8,164 nucleotides of DNA from positions 1 to 8,164 of the forward strand of contig JANXXG010000193.1 in NCBI GenBank assembly GCA_025350745.1. Reading direction: 5' to 3'. The position numbers and the translations under genes were made by a program. This document shows positions 1 to 5,352 of the stretch, piece by piece. The stretch is from Chloroflexota bacterium (GTDB taxonomy: Bacteria; Chloroflexota; Limnocylindria; P2-11E). The notes below the pieces were generated by a model, which did not search any database, was not told the DNA's origin, and saw only the letters and a program-made list of their open reading frames with translations. Each line of letters opens with the position of its first letter. The stretch's first letter is position 1.

Positions 1-2
1 CC

Positions 3-461
3 GAGGCGATCACCCGGGGTCACGCCTGCGCCGTTGCCGGAATGGTCGCCGGCGCCGCACCCGCCGGTGGCCTGCGTGTCGTGTATGGCGACGAGGTCAC
101 CGCATCCGGCGGACCGACCGTCGAGGACCGGCCGACCGTGCTGTGCCTTCAGGGATTCGGCAACGGCCCGCTGCCCGTCGAGGTGTATGTGCCCCTCGTC
201 TCCTTCAGCGGGCACCGCGCGGCGATCCACGTGGCCACCGCGCGACTGTTCGTGTTCGCGCCCGCGGCCGCGCTCGAGTCCACGCTCGATGCGCCGGCGC
301 TCGTCCTCTCCGGCGACTACGGCAGCGTGCGCCCGCTCGAGGGCGAGATGAGCCTGACCGGCCTCACCCGATTCGCGAGTGACGTCTTCTGCGAGGGCTT
401 GGCGACGAAGGACGGCGTCGTCCCCGTTCCGAACGTCCTGCCGTACGACGCGGCACGTTGA
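3..461 (+). CDS. Hypothetical protein, 5'-truncated by window edge
   Basis: The frame is open from the left edge (position 3) to a TGA at 459-461, giving about 152 visible residues. The only early in-frame ATG is at 42. It has no Shine-Dalgarno sequence, and the 13 codons before it are also open and GC3-rich, so the real start is probably outside the window. Third positions are mostly G or C, supporting real coding. The visible part is rich in Val, Ala and Gly, with alternating hydrophobic stretches suggesting a beta-rich soluble domain (for example around the motif LCLQGFGNGPLPVEVYVPL). I see no transmembrane segment, catalytic motif or recognisable family. The next gene starts 4 bp after the stop, so the two are probably co-transcribed. 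Function unknown. Confidence 0.6.
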   Translation, partial: EAITRGHACAVAGMVAGAAPAGGLRVVYGDEVTASGGPTVEDRPTVLCLQGFGNGPLPVEVYVPLVSFSGHRAAIHVATARLFVFAPAAALESTLDAPALVLSGDYGSVRPLEGEMSLTGLTRFASDVFCEGLATKDGVVPVPNVLPYDAAR

Positions 462-465
462 GCGC

Positions 466-774
466 ATGAGCAAGAGGAACAAGAAGACGCGCGGTTCCCG
501 GCGACGGAAGAACGTGCGGCCCGGCCGGGCTATGCCCGCCCGGGACGAGCCCCCTTCAATAGCGCGGATCAAGAAGTGGCGCGGCATCGGGCTGTACCTC
601 GGTCTCGTGCCCCTCGCCGGTCTCACGGCGTGCGACGTCGGCGTGTCGATCGCCTGCCTCCCGCGCGAGATCTACCTCGGCATCTGGGCTGCCGTCGTGG
701 GTGCGGTGGTCGGCCTTAGCATTCGGCTCGTTCTTGAACGCCGCCGATCCCAACAGCATTCGCCACATGGCTGA
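466..774 (+). CDS. Small basic two-helix membrane protein, hypothetical
   Basis: ATG at 466 encodes 102 residues. The first 40 are strongly basic (many Lys/Arg in the first 20). Two hydrophobic stretches follow: about residues 41-65 (starting IGLYLGLVPLAGLTA) and about 68-90 (starting EIYLGIWAAVVGAVVG), then an Arg-rich tail. By the positive-inside rule this predicts a hairpin with both ends cytoplasmic. Cysteines sit at 56 and 64 near the predicted outer turn. LTAC (53-56) resembles a lipobox, but the long N-terminal region and second helix argue against a lipoprotein. Only a weak GAG lies before the start, 4 bp after the previous stop, so translation may depend on coupling. The stop overlaps the tsaE start (ATGGCTGA). 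No family recognised. Third-position GC bias supports it being real. Confidence 0.65.
   Translation: MSKRNKKTRGSRRRKNVRPGRAMPARDEPPSIARIKKWRGIGLYLGLVPLAGLTACDVGVSIACLPREIYLGIWAAVVGAVVGLSIRLVLERRRSQQHSPHG
520..544 (+). other. Strong GC hairpin inside coding sequence
   Basis: CCCGGCCGGGC (520-530) and GCCCGCCCGGG (534-544) are inverted repeats pairing at 10 of 11 positions around a TAT loop (531-533). The left arm also belongs to a perfect 12-bp palindrome, GCCCGGCCGGGC, at 519-530. It lies in codons about 19-27 of the small membrane-protein gene. No T-run follows, so it is not a standard intrinsic terminator. It may be chance in GC-rich DNA or may affect translation of the gene. Confidence 0.5.
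754..759 (+). promoter_or_regulatory. Weak candidate -10 element before tsaE
   Basis: CAGCAT ends 7 bases before the tsaE ATG at 767, the same placement as the stronger TANNNT hexamers before the genes at 5352 and 6153. It keeps the A at position 2 and T at position 6 but has C at position 1. tsaE has no Shine-Dalgarno sequence, so a leaderless start is conceivable. Coupling to the overlapping upstream gene explains the start equally well. Confidence 0.2.
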
Positions 775-1276
775 TCCCGGCATCGACCTCGTCAGCCACT
801 CGTCGCTGCACACCGAGCGCCTGGGGGAGCGGCTGGCCTCCCTTGCGGAGGCCGGCGACGTCATCGCGCTGTGGGGCGAGCTCGGGGCAGGGAAGACCGT
901 GCTTGCGCGCGGCGTGGCGATCGGACTCGGCATCGACGAAGAGGCCGTGACGAGCCCGACGTTCATCATCCTGCACGAGCACTTCGGTGGGCGACTGCCG
1001 CTCTATCACCTCGACCTCTATCGCCTCGAGCGAAGCCAGCTCGGGTCGACCGGCTGGGAGGATGCCCTCGATGCGGGCGGGGTCACGGTCATCGAGTGGC
1101 CGGACCGTGCGGGGGACGATCTGCCCGCCGATCGGGTCGACGTTCACCTCGAGCACGTCGCGGAGACGAAGCGTCGCGTCACGGTCGAGGCGACGGGCCC
1201 GCGATCCCGGCGGCTCGTCGACGCGCTGCGCGCCGACGCGTTCCCGGAAAAGCCGGAAAGACCGGAGAAGCCGTGA
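767..1276 (+). CDS. tsaE: tRNA threonylcarbamoyladenosine biosynthesis ATPase TsaE
   Basis: This 169-residue P-loop ATPase belongs to the TsaB-TsaD-TsaE complex that makes t6A at position 37 of ANN-decoding tRNAs. ATP hydrolysis by TsaE is thought to reset the TsaBD transferase between cycles. Walker A is GELGAGKT at residues 37-44. The family-typical SPTF follows at 63-66, then LYHLDLYRL (79-87) and VIEWPDR (108-114), with the family Glu-Trp at 110-111. Length is slightly above the usual 150 or so because of a tail with a PEK/PER/PEK repeat. The ATG at 767 was chosen because it puts Walker A at the usual distance from the N-terminus; longer versions would run back through the previous gene. 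The start overlaps the upstream stop by 8 nt and the stop overlaps the tsaB start as GTGA. Identification is secure. Confidence 0.96.
   Translation: MADPGIDLVSHSSLHTERLGERLASLAEAGDVIALWGELGAGKTVLARGVAIGLGIDEEAVTSPTFIILHEHFGGRLPLYHLDLYRLERSQLGSTGWEDALDAGGVTVIEWPDRAGDDLPADRVDVHLEHVAETKRRVTVEATGPRSRRLVDALRADAFPEKPERPEKP
1264..1270 (+). promoter_or_regulatory. Ribosome binding site of tsaB
   Basis: GGAGAAG lies just before the GTG at 1273 (GGAG core, 5-nt spacing). It supports GTG 1273 over any longer upstream reading of the frame. It also encodes the last Pro-Glu-Lys repeat of TsaE, so coding repeat and ribosome site are the same bases. Confidence 0.7.
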
Positions 1277-2016
1277 GCGCGCTCCTCGCGCTGGACACGT
1301 CGACGGAGTGGGCCTCCGTCGCGATCTACGACGGTACCGCCGTCCTTGGCGAAGAGACCTGGCACGCCCAACGCCGCCACGCCGAGGAGCTCTTCCCCAC
1401 GATCGAACGGATCCTGTCCCACACCCGCGTGCCCATGGCGTCCATCACCAAGATCGCCGTCGCGACCGGACCGGGCTCGTTCACCGGGCTGCGCGTCGCG
1501 ATCGCCGCGGCGCAGGGCCTGGCCCGCGGGAGCGGCGCCACGCTCGTCGGCGTGTCGACCCTCGACGTGCTGGCGTACCCGCACGCGTCGTCGAAGCTGC
1601 GTACCTGCCCGCTGCTCCCGGCAGGCCGCGGCGAGTTCTACGCAGCGCTCTACCAGGAGCGCAACCGCAAGTGGGCCCGGCGATCGCCGTTCATCGTCGG
1701 ACCGCTCCTGGACATCTGCCGGCAGATCGGCACCCACACGCTCTTCGTCGGTGAGATCGATGCCGAAGCGGAGTCGACCCTTCGCGACCTGCTCGGGCCC
1801 CTTGCCCTGTTCGCCGCGCCGGCTTCCCGGATGCGCCGCGCGGGCTACCTCGCAGAGCTCGGGTGGACCGAGATCGCCGAGCGAAAGCAGCAGCCGCTGG
1901 GCGCGCTCGAGCCGATCTACGTGCGCCAGCCGGCTGCCGGGGGGACCTTCGCCCAGCCCTTCGCGGCACCGCCGGCCGACGATCAGGCCCTCGGACTGCC
2001 GAAGCGTCCATCCTGA
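1273..2016 (+). CDS. tsaB: tRNA t6A complex dimerization subunit TsaB
   Basis: This 247-residue ASKHA-fold protein is the non-catalytic partner that dimerises with TsaD in t6A synthesis. The N-terminus LLALDTSTEWASVAI (4-18) is the phosphate-1 type strand-turn of the fold. GPGSFTGLR at 66-74 is the hallmark TsaB motif. AGRGEFYAALY (117-127) matches the family region usually written DARRGEVY, with Ala in place of the usual Asp. LEPIYVRQP (212-220) is the conserved C-terminal motif. About 27 residues rich in Pro and Ala follow it as a non-conserved tail. The GTG at 1273 is favoured by the preceding GGAG and the exact fit of the conserved N-terminus; it overlaps the tsaE stop as GTGA. Neighbours tsaE, rimI and tsaD confirm the role. 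Confidence 0.95.
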   Translation: MSALLALDTSTEWASVAIYDGTAVLGEETWHAQRRHAEELFPTIERILSHTRVPMASITKIAVATGPGSFTGLRVAIAAAQGLARGSGATLVGVSTLDVLAYPHASSKLRTCPLLPAGRGEFYAALYQERNRKWARRSPFIVGPLLDICRQIGTHTLFVGEIDAEAESTLRDLLGPLALFAAPASRMRRAGYLAELGWTEIAERKQQPLGALEPIYVRQPAAGGTFAQPFAAPPADDQALGLPKRPS

Positions 2017-2027
2017 GACAAGGTACA

Positions 2028-2033
2028 AAGGAA
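2028..2033 (+). promoter_or_regulatory. Ribosome binding site of rimI
   Basis: AAGGAA lies 2 bases before the ATG at 2036, inside the only real gap in the t6A block (19 bp after the tsaB stop). It fixes the rimI start against much longer in-frame readings inside tsaB. The spacing is short. Confidence 0.6.
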
Positions 2034-2035
2034 CC

Positions 2036-2554
2036 ATGGTCTCGCTTGCGCCCGTCGTCATCGACGATATGTCCCTCGAGGACATCGACGCCGTGCAGGA
2101 GGTCGAGCGGAGCTCGTTCCCGGTGCCGTGGCCCGCGAATGCCTTCCGCCACGAGCTCACCCAGAACCGGAACGCGCGCTACGTCGTCGCGCGCCTCGGC
2201 GACCGGATCGTCGGATACGGCGGGCTCTGGCTCATGGTCGACGAGGCGCACATCACCACCTTCGCGGTGCATCCGGATCACCGGCGGCTGCGCATCGGAG
2301 AGCGGCTGCTCCAGCGGCTCTTCGAGATCGCGGTCGTCATGAACGCGGAATGGCTGACGCTCGAGGTGCGGGCGTCGAACCTGGCGGCCCAGAAGCTCTA
2401 TGAGAAGTACGGCTTTCGTCGTGCGGGCGTCCGCCGCCGGTACTACAGCGACAACAGCGAGGATGCGCTGATCATGTGGACCGAGCGGCTCAAGGATCGC
2501 GTCGTTCGCGACCGGCTTGCGGTCCTGCGCACGGAGCTGGAGTCGTTCGAATGA
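2036..2554 (+). CDS. rimI: GNAT N-alpha-acetyltransferase RimI
   Basis: This 172-residue GNAT enzyme is expected to transfer acetyl from acetyl-CoA to N-terminal amino groups; E. coli RimI acetylates ribosomal protein bS18. Visible GNAT elements are the N-terminal VERSSFPVPWP (23-33), the strand ITTFAVHPDHR (73-83), the CoA pyrophosphate loop RRLRIGERLL (83-92), and the RimI signature LEVRASN with QKLYEKYGF (109-127). Glu110 and Tyr122 align with the E. coli catalytic Glu103 and Tyr115 (same 12-residue spacing). YYSDNSEDALIMW (136-148) is the usual C-terminal strand. The CoA loop has Arg86 where the Q/R-x-x-G-x-G/A consensus has its first Gly. About 24 charged residues extend past the domain. 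The gene sits between tsaB and tsaD, a common bacterial arrangement, and its stop overlaps the tsaD start as ATGA. Confidence 0.93.
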   Translation: MVSLAPVVIDDMSLEDIDAVQEVERSSFPVPWPANAFRHELTQNRNARYVVARLGDRIVGYGGLWLMVDEAHITTFAVHPDHRRLRIGERLLQRLFEIAVVMNAEWLTLEVRASNLAAQKLYEKYGFRRAGVRRRYYSDNSEDALIMWTERLKDRVVRDRLAVLRTELESFE

Positions 2555-3549
2555 GGATCCTCGCGATCGAGACGAGCTGTGACGAGACCGCCGTGGCCGT
2601 CGTCGAGGACGGCCGCCGCATCCGTGCGAACGTCATCGCCACCCAGCTCGCCCATCAGGCCACGGGCGGCATCATCCCCGAGGTCGCCGCTCGCGAGCAC
2701 CTTCGTTCGATCGATCCGATCACCGACAAAGCGCTCCGCGATGCCGGTGTCGAGCTGAAGGCCGTCGACGCCGTCGCAGCGACGGTCGGCCCCGGCCTCG
2801 TCGGGTGCCTGCTCGTCGGTGCGAACTACGGTCGTGGGCTGGCGCTCGCCGCGGGCCTGCCGTTCATCGGCGTGAACCACCTCGAGGGACACGTGTACGC
2901 CAACTGGCTCTATGACACCGAGGACGTCCCGCCGGAGCCGGAGCTCCCTGCGGTCGTGCTCGTCGTGAGCGGAGCGCACAGCGACCTCGTGCTCATGGAG
3001 GCCCACCGGCGCTTCCGGCTCCTCGGGCGGACCATCGACGACGCGGCCGGCGAGGCGTTCGACAAGGTCGCGCGGCTTCTCGGTCTCGGCTTTCCCGGCG
3101 GGCCCGAGATCGAGCGGGCCGCGAAGGACGGGAACCCGAGCGCCTATCCGCTGCCGAAAGCGTGGCTCGCGGACCGCTACGACTTCTCGTTCTCCGGCTT
3201 GAAGACAGCGACCCTCCGCCTCGTGCGGTCGCTCGAGGAGAAGGGTCCCGTGCCGGTCGGCGATGTCGCGGCGTCGTTCCAGAAGGCCGTCGTCGACGCG
3301 CTGGCCGAGAAGACCGCGCGCGCGGTCGCTGAGCACGGGGTGCGCAGCGTGATGCTGGGCGGCGGGGTCGCGGCGAATACCGCGCTGCGCGCCGAGATCC
3401 AGCGCCGCGTCGCCGTCCCGCTGCGGGTCCCGCCGCTCCGCCTGTGCACCGACAACGGCGCGATGGTCGGGGCTGCCGCGTTCTATTCGCTCCGTCATCG
3501 CGGTCCGGAGATGCCGGCCGGCGTCCGCTCGAACCTCCCGCTCGCGTGA
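2551..3549 (+). CDS. tsaD: tRNA N6-adenosine threonylcarbamoyltransferase TsaD
   Basis: This 332-residue catalytic subunit transfers the threonylcarbamoyl group from TC-AMP to A37 of tRNA. Length matches E. coli TsaD (about 337). The N-terminus MRILAIETSCDETAVAVV is canonical. TQLAHQATGGIIPEVAAREH spans 31-50. The Kae1/Qri7 metal motif HLEGH is at 110-114. VVSGAHSDL (138-146) corresponds to the usual SGGHT/S with Ala142 for Gly. GEAFDKVARLLGL (167-179), FSFSGLKTA (212-220), LGGGVAAN (269-276) and CTDNGAM (299-305, with metal ligand Asp301) complete the family pattern. The ATG overlaps the rimI stop (ATGA), with GGAG at 2539-2542 eight bases upstream. Its stop overlaps the next gene as GTGA. 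Identification is secure. Confidence 0.97.
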   Translation: MRILAIETSCDETAVAVVEDGRRIRANVIATQLAHQATGGIIPEVAAREHLRSIDPITDKALRDAGVELKAVDAVAATVGPGLVGCLLVGANYGRGLALAAGLPFIGVNHLEGHVYANWLYDTEDVPPEPELPAVVLVVSGAHSDLVLMEAHRRFRLLGRTIDDAAGEAFDKVARLLGLGFPGGPEIERAAKDGNPSAYPLPKAWLADRYDFSFSGLKTATLRLVRSLEEKGPVPVGDVAASFQKAVVDALAEKTARAVAEHGVRSVMLGGGVAANTALRAEIQRRVAVPLRVPPLRLCTDNGAMVGAAAFYSLRHRGPEMPAGVRSNLPLA

Positions 3550-3989
3550 GCGGTCCCGCGCTGGTGGCGACGCTCGACGAGGCGAAGGCGCTCGCGTCGC
3601 TCGGCGCGCCATCGCCCGAGGCGATCACCGATCTCGTGCTGCGTATCCTCACCGAGGCCAGCGATGCGCCGGCGGTGATCGACGCGCTGAAGGGCGCGAG
3701 CGACGGACGTGCGCTTCTGCGGATCACCGATGGCACGCGGGCCATCGAGTTCCAGGCCGGCGACGGCCGGCTGTCCGCCGCGATCAGCGATCCGAAGGGG
3801 AAGGGCCCCAAGGTCGATGCGACCGCCGCGACGTGGCTCGGCCTCTTTGGCGGCACGCTGAAGCCCTGGCTCGCATTCACCCGTGGCCTCGTGATCTGCC
3901 GCGCGGGCCTCACCGAGCTGCGCTGGCTGCAGCAGACGGCGGAGCGCCTGCAGCGCGGGTACGCGAATGCCCGGAGCACCGTCCGATGA
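3546..3989 (+). CDS. Hypothetical protein, possible SCP2-like domain
   Basis: A GTG at 3546 overlaps the tsaD stop (GTGA) and gives 147 residues; the stop overlaps the next ATG (ATGA), so all three genes are probably translationally coupled. An N-terminal helical part (1-50) precedes ALLRITDGTRAIEFQAGDG (56-74), two strands around a turn. Then comes WLGLFGGTLKPWLAFTRGL (97-115) and a C-terminal helix LTELRWLQQTAERLQRGY. The strand pair followed by a 'G-x-L-x-P-x-x-A-F-x-x-G' stretch resembles sterol-carrier-protein-2 domains, which bind lipids or act as accessory domains. The resemblance is by eye and weak. There is no signal peptide, membrane segment or catalytic motif, so it is probably a small cytoplasmic binding protein. 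The gene has no Shine-Dalgarno sequence of its own. High GC3 and the overlaps on both sides support it as real. Confidence 0.75.
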   Translation: MSGPALVATLDEAKALASLGAPSPEAITDLVLRILTEASDAPAVIDALKGASDGRALLRITDGTRAIEFQAGDGRLSAAISDPKGKGPKVDATAATWLGLFGGTLKPWLAFTRGLVICRAGLTELRWLQQTAERLQRGYANARSTVR

Positions 3990-5341
3990 TCGACATGCCG
4001 CCGGTCAGATATGCGCGCAGTGGCTCGATCAGCATCGCGTATCAGGTGACCGGTGACGGTCACGGCGCCGATCTGGTGGTCGCGCCCGGTACGGTCTCAC
4101 ATCTCACGCATCTGTGGCAGCGGCTGGGCACGGCGCCGCCGATGGTCGAGCGGATATCCCGCTTCGCCCGGCTCATCCGGTTCGACAAGCGCGGGACCGG
4201 GATGAGCGATCGCACGACCGGCATCCCGACGCTCGAGGAGCGCGCGGACGACATCCGGGCCGTCATGGACGCGTGCGGGAGCCGCGAGGCGGTCATCCTC
4301 GGCGCGTCCGAAGGTGGCTCGATGGCCTGCATGTTCGCGGCGATGCACCCGGAGCGCACGCGATCGCTCATCGTCTGGGGTTGCCAAGCCGCGTTCATCA
4401 GCTCCGCCGACTACCCGTGGGGGGTCACCCGTGCGGTGTACGAGCGCCGTCTTCTCGATCTCGAGCGGGACTGGCCCTCGCGCGACTACATCCGAACGTG
4501 GGGGGCCGGGATCGGCCCGGAGGCATCCGAGGAGATCGTCGACGGCGTCCTCGCCGTCTTTCAGGCCGCGGCGTCTCCGTCCGCTGTCGTCGCCCTGGAG
4601 CGGATGAACGGCGATCTCGATATCCGCGGGGTCCTTGGAGCGATCCGGGTGCCCGCGCTGATCATGGCCCGCGAGGGCGATCCACTCATCGATACGGACG
4701 CCGTTCGCGACCTTGCCGCTCGGATCGCCGGTTCATCGCTCCGGCTGTTCCCCGGGAGATCGCACGCGATGGCCGCCCCGTGGCTCGACCTCGATGGTGA
4801 GCCCATCTACTCCGCGATCGAGGAGTGGGTGACCGGCTCCGCTCCCGCGATGTCGACGGACCGATACCTGACCACGATGCTGTTCTTCGACCTCGTTGAC
4901 TCGACAGCGCAGGCGACGACGCTTGGCGACCTCGCCTGGCGCACCCTGCTCGACCGTCACTACGCGGCGGTCCGCCGCGAGCTCGAGCGGCACGCCGGCC
5001 GCGAGATCGATACGGCCGGCGACGGGCTGCTCGCGACGTTCGACGGACCCGCGCGCGCGATCCGCTGTGCCCGGGCGATCGAACGAGCCGATCGAACGAT
5101 GGGTCTCTCCGGCCGGGCGGGGGTCCACACCGCCGAGGTGGAGCGGGCCGGTGCGGCCATCCGCGGCATCAACGTCGCCGTCGCCGCGCGGATCTGCGCC
5201 GCTGCCACGGCGGACGAGGTCCTTGTGTCGAGCACGGTCCGTGAGCTCAGCGCCGGATCGGGTATTCGGTTCGCCGACCGCGGGTCGTACACGCTGAAGG
5301 GCATCGACGGCGAGCGGCAGCTCTTCGCGGCGGTGGACTAG
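3986..5341 (+). CDS. Alpha/beta-hydrolase fused to class III nucleotide cyclase domain
   Basis: This 451-residue protein has two domains. Residues about 5-285 are an alpha/beta hydrolase: FDKRGTGMSD (66-75), nucleophile elbow GASEGG (106-111, Ser108), probable acid Asp232 in REGDPLID, and His260 in GRSHAMA. Residues about 292-451 are a class III adenylate/guanylate cyclase domain: FFDLVDST (300-307, metal Asp302), TAGDGLLATF (343-352, metal Asp346), AGVHTAEV (378-385) and LKGIDG (437-442). The architecture matches Mycobacterium tuberculosis Rv1900c. Aligned to mammalian cyclases, substrate-specifying Lys is Asp342, the paired Asp is Ala391 and the transition-state Asn is Ala398, while the catalytic Arg (402) is kept. 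Cyclase activity and nucleotide preference are therefore uncertain. No membrane segment is seen. The ATG at 3986 overlaps the upstream stop (ATGA) with GGAG at 3973-3976; longer readings would run inside the previous gene. Confidence 0.92.
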   Translation: MIDMPPVRYARSGSISIAYQVTGDGHGADLVVAPGTVSHLTHLWQRLGTAPPMVERISRFARLIRFDKRGTGMSDRTTGIPTLEERADDIRAVMDACGSREAVILGASEGGSMACMFAAMHPERTRSLIVWGCQAAFISSADYPWGVTRAVYERRLLDLERDWPSRDYIRTWGAGIGPEASEEIVDGVLAVFQAAASPSAVVALERMNGDLDIRGVLGAIRVPALIMAREGDPLIDTDAVRDLAARIAGSSLRLFPGRSHAMAAPWLDLDGEPIYSAIEEWVTGSAPAMSTDRYLTTMLFFDLVDSTAQATTLGDLAWRTLLDRHYAAVRRELERHAGREIDTAGDGLLATFDGPARAIRCARAIERADRTMGLSGRAGVHTAEVERAGAAIRGINVAVAARICAAATADEVLVSSTVRELSAGSGIRFADRGSYTLKGIDGERQLFAAVD

Positions 5342-5352
5342 GCTCCGCGCGG
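5339..5352 (+). promoter_or_regulatory. Probable leaderless promoter of the HD-domain gene
   Basis: TAGGCT (5339-5344) fits the TANNNT -10 pattern and ends 7 bases before the GTG at 5352, which would put transcription start at or next to the start codon. There is no Shine-Dalgarno sequence and no good -35 match about 17 bp upstream, as is usual for such short promoters. The TAG stop of the cyclase gene forms the first half of the hexamer. Confidence 0.45.

Noticed and set aside
519..560. Intrinsic terminator at the 520-544 hairpin
   Set aside because: No T-run follows and the stem lies well inside an open reading frame.
625..636. Lipobox LTAC in the small membrane protein
   Set aside because: About 40 residues precede the hydrophobic stretch and a second helix follows directly, which fits a membrane hairpin better than a lipoprotein.
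1144..2160. 338-codon minus-strand open frame across tsaB and rimI
   Set aside because: It is a shadow of tsaB, lies opposite motif-bearing genes and shows no family features.
2443..3612. 389-codon minus-strand open frame across tsaD
   Set aside because: It is a codon-bias shadow of tsaD with Arg-rich, motif-free translation.
3833..3985. 51-codon N-terminal extension of the hydrolase-cyclase
   Set aside because: It runs inside the preceding gene in another frame. ATG 3986 has ATGA coupling and GGAG, and the hydrolase fold begins right after it.
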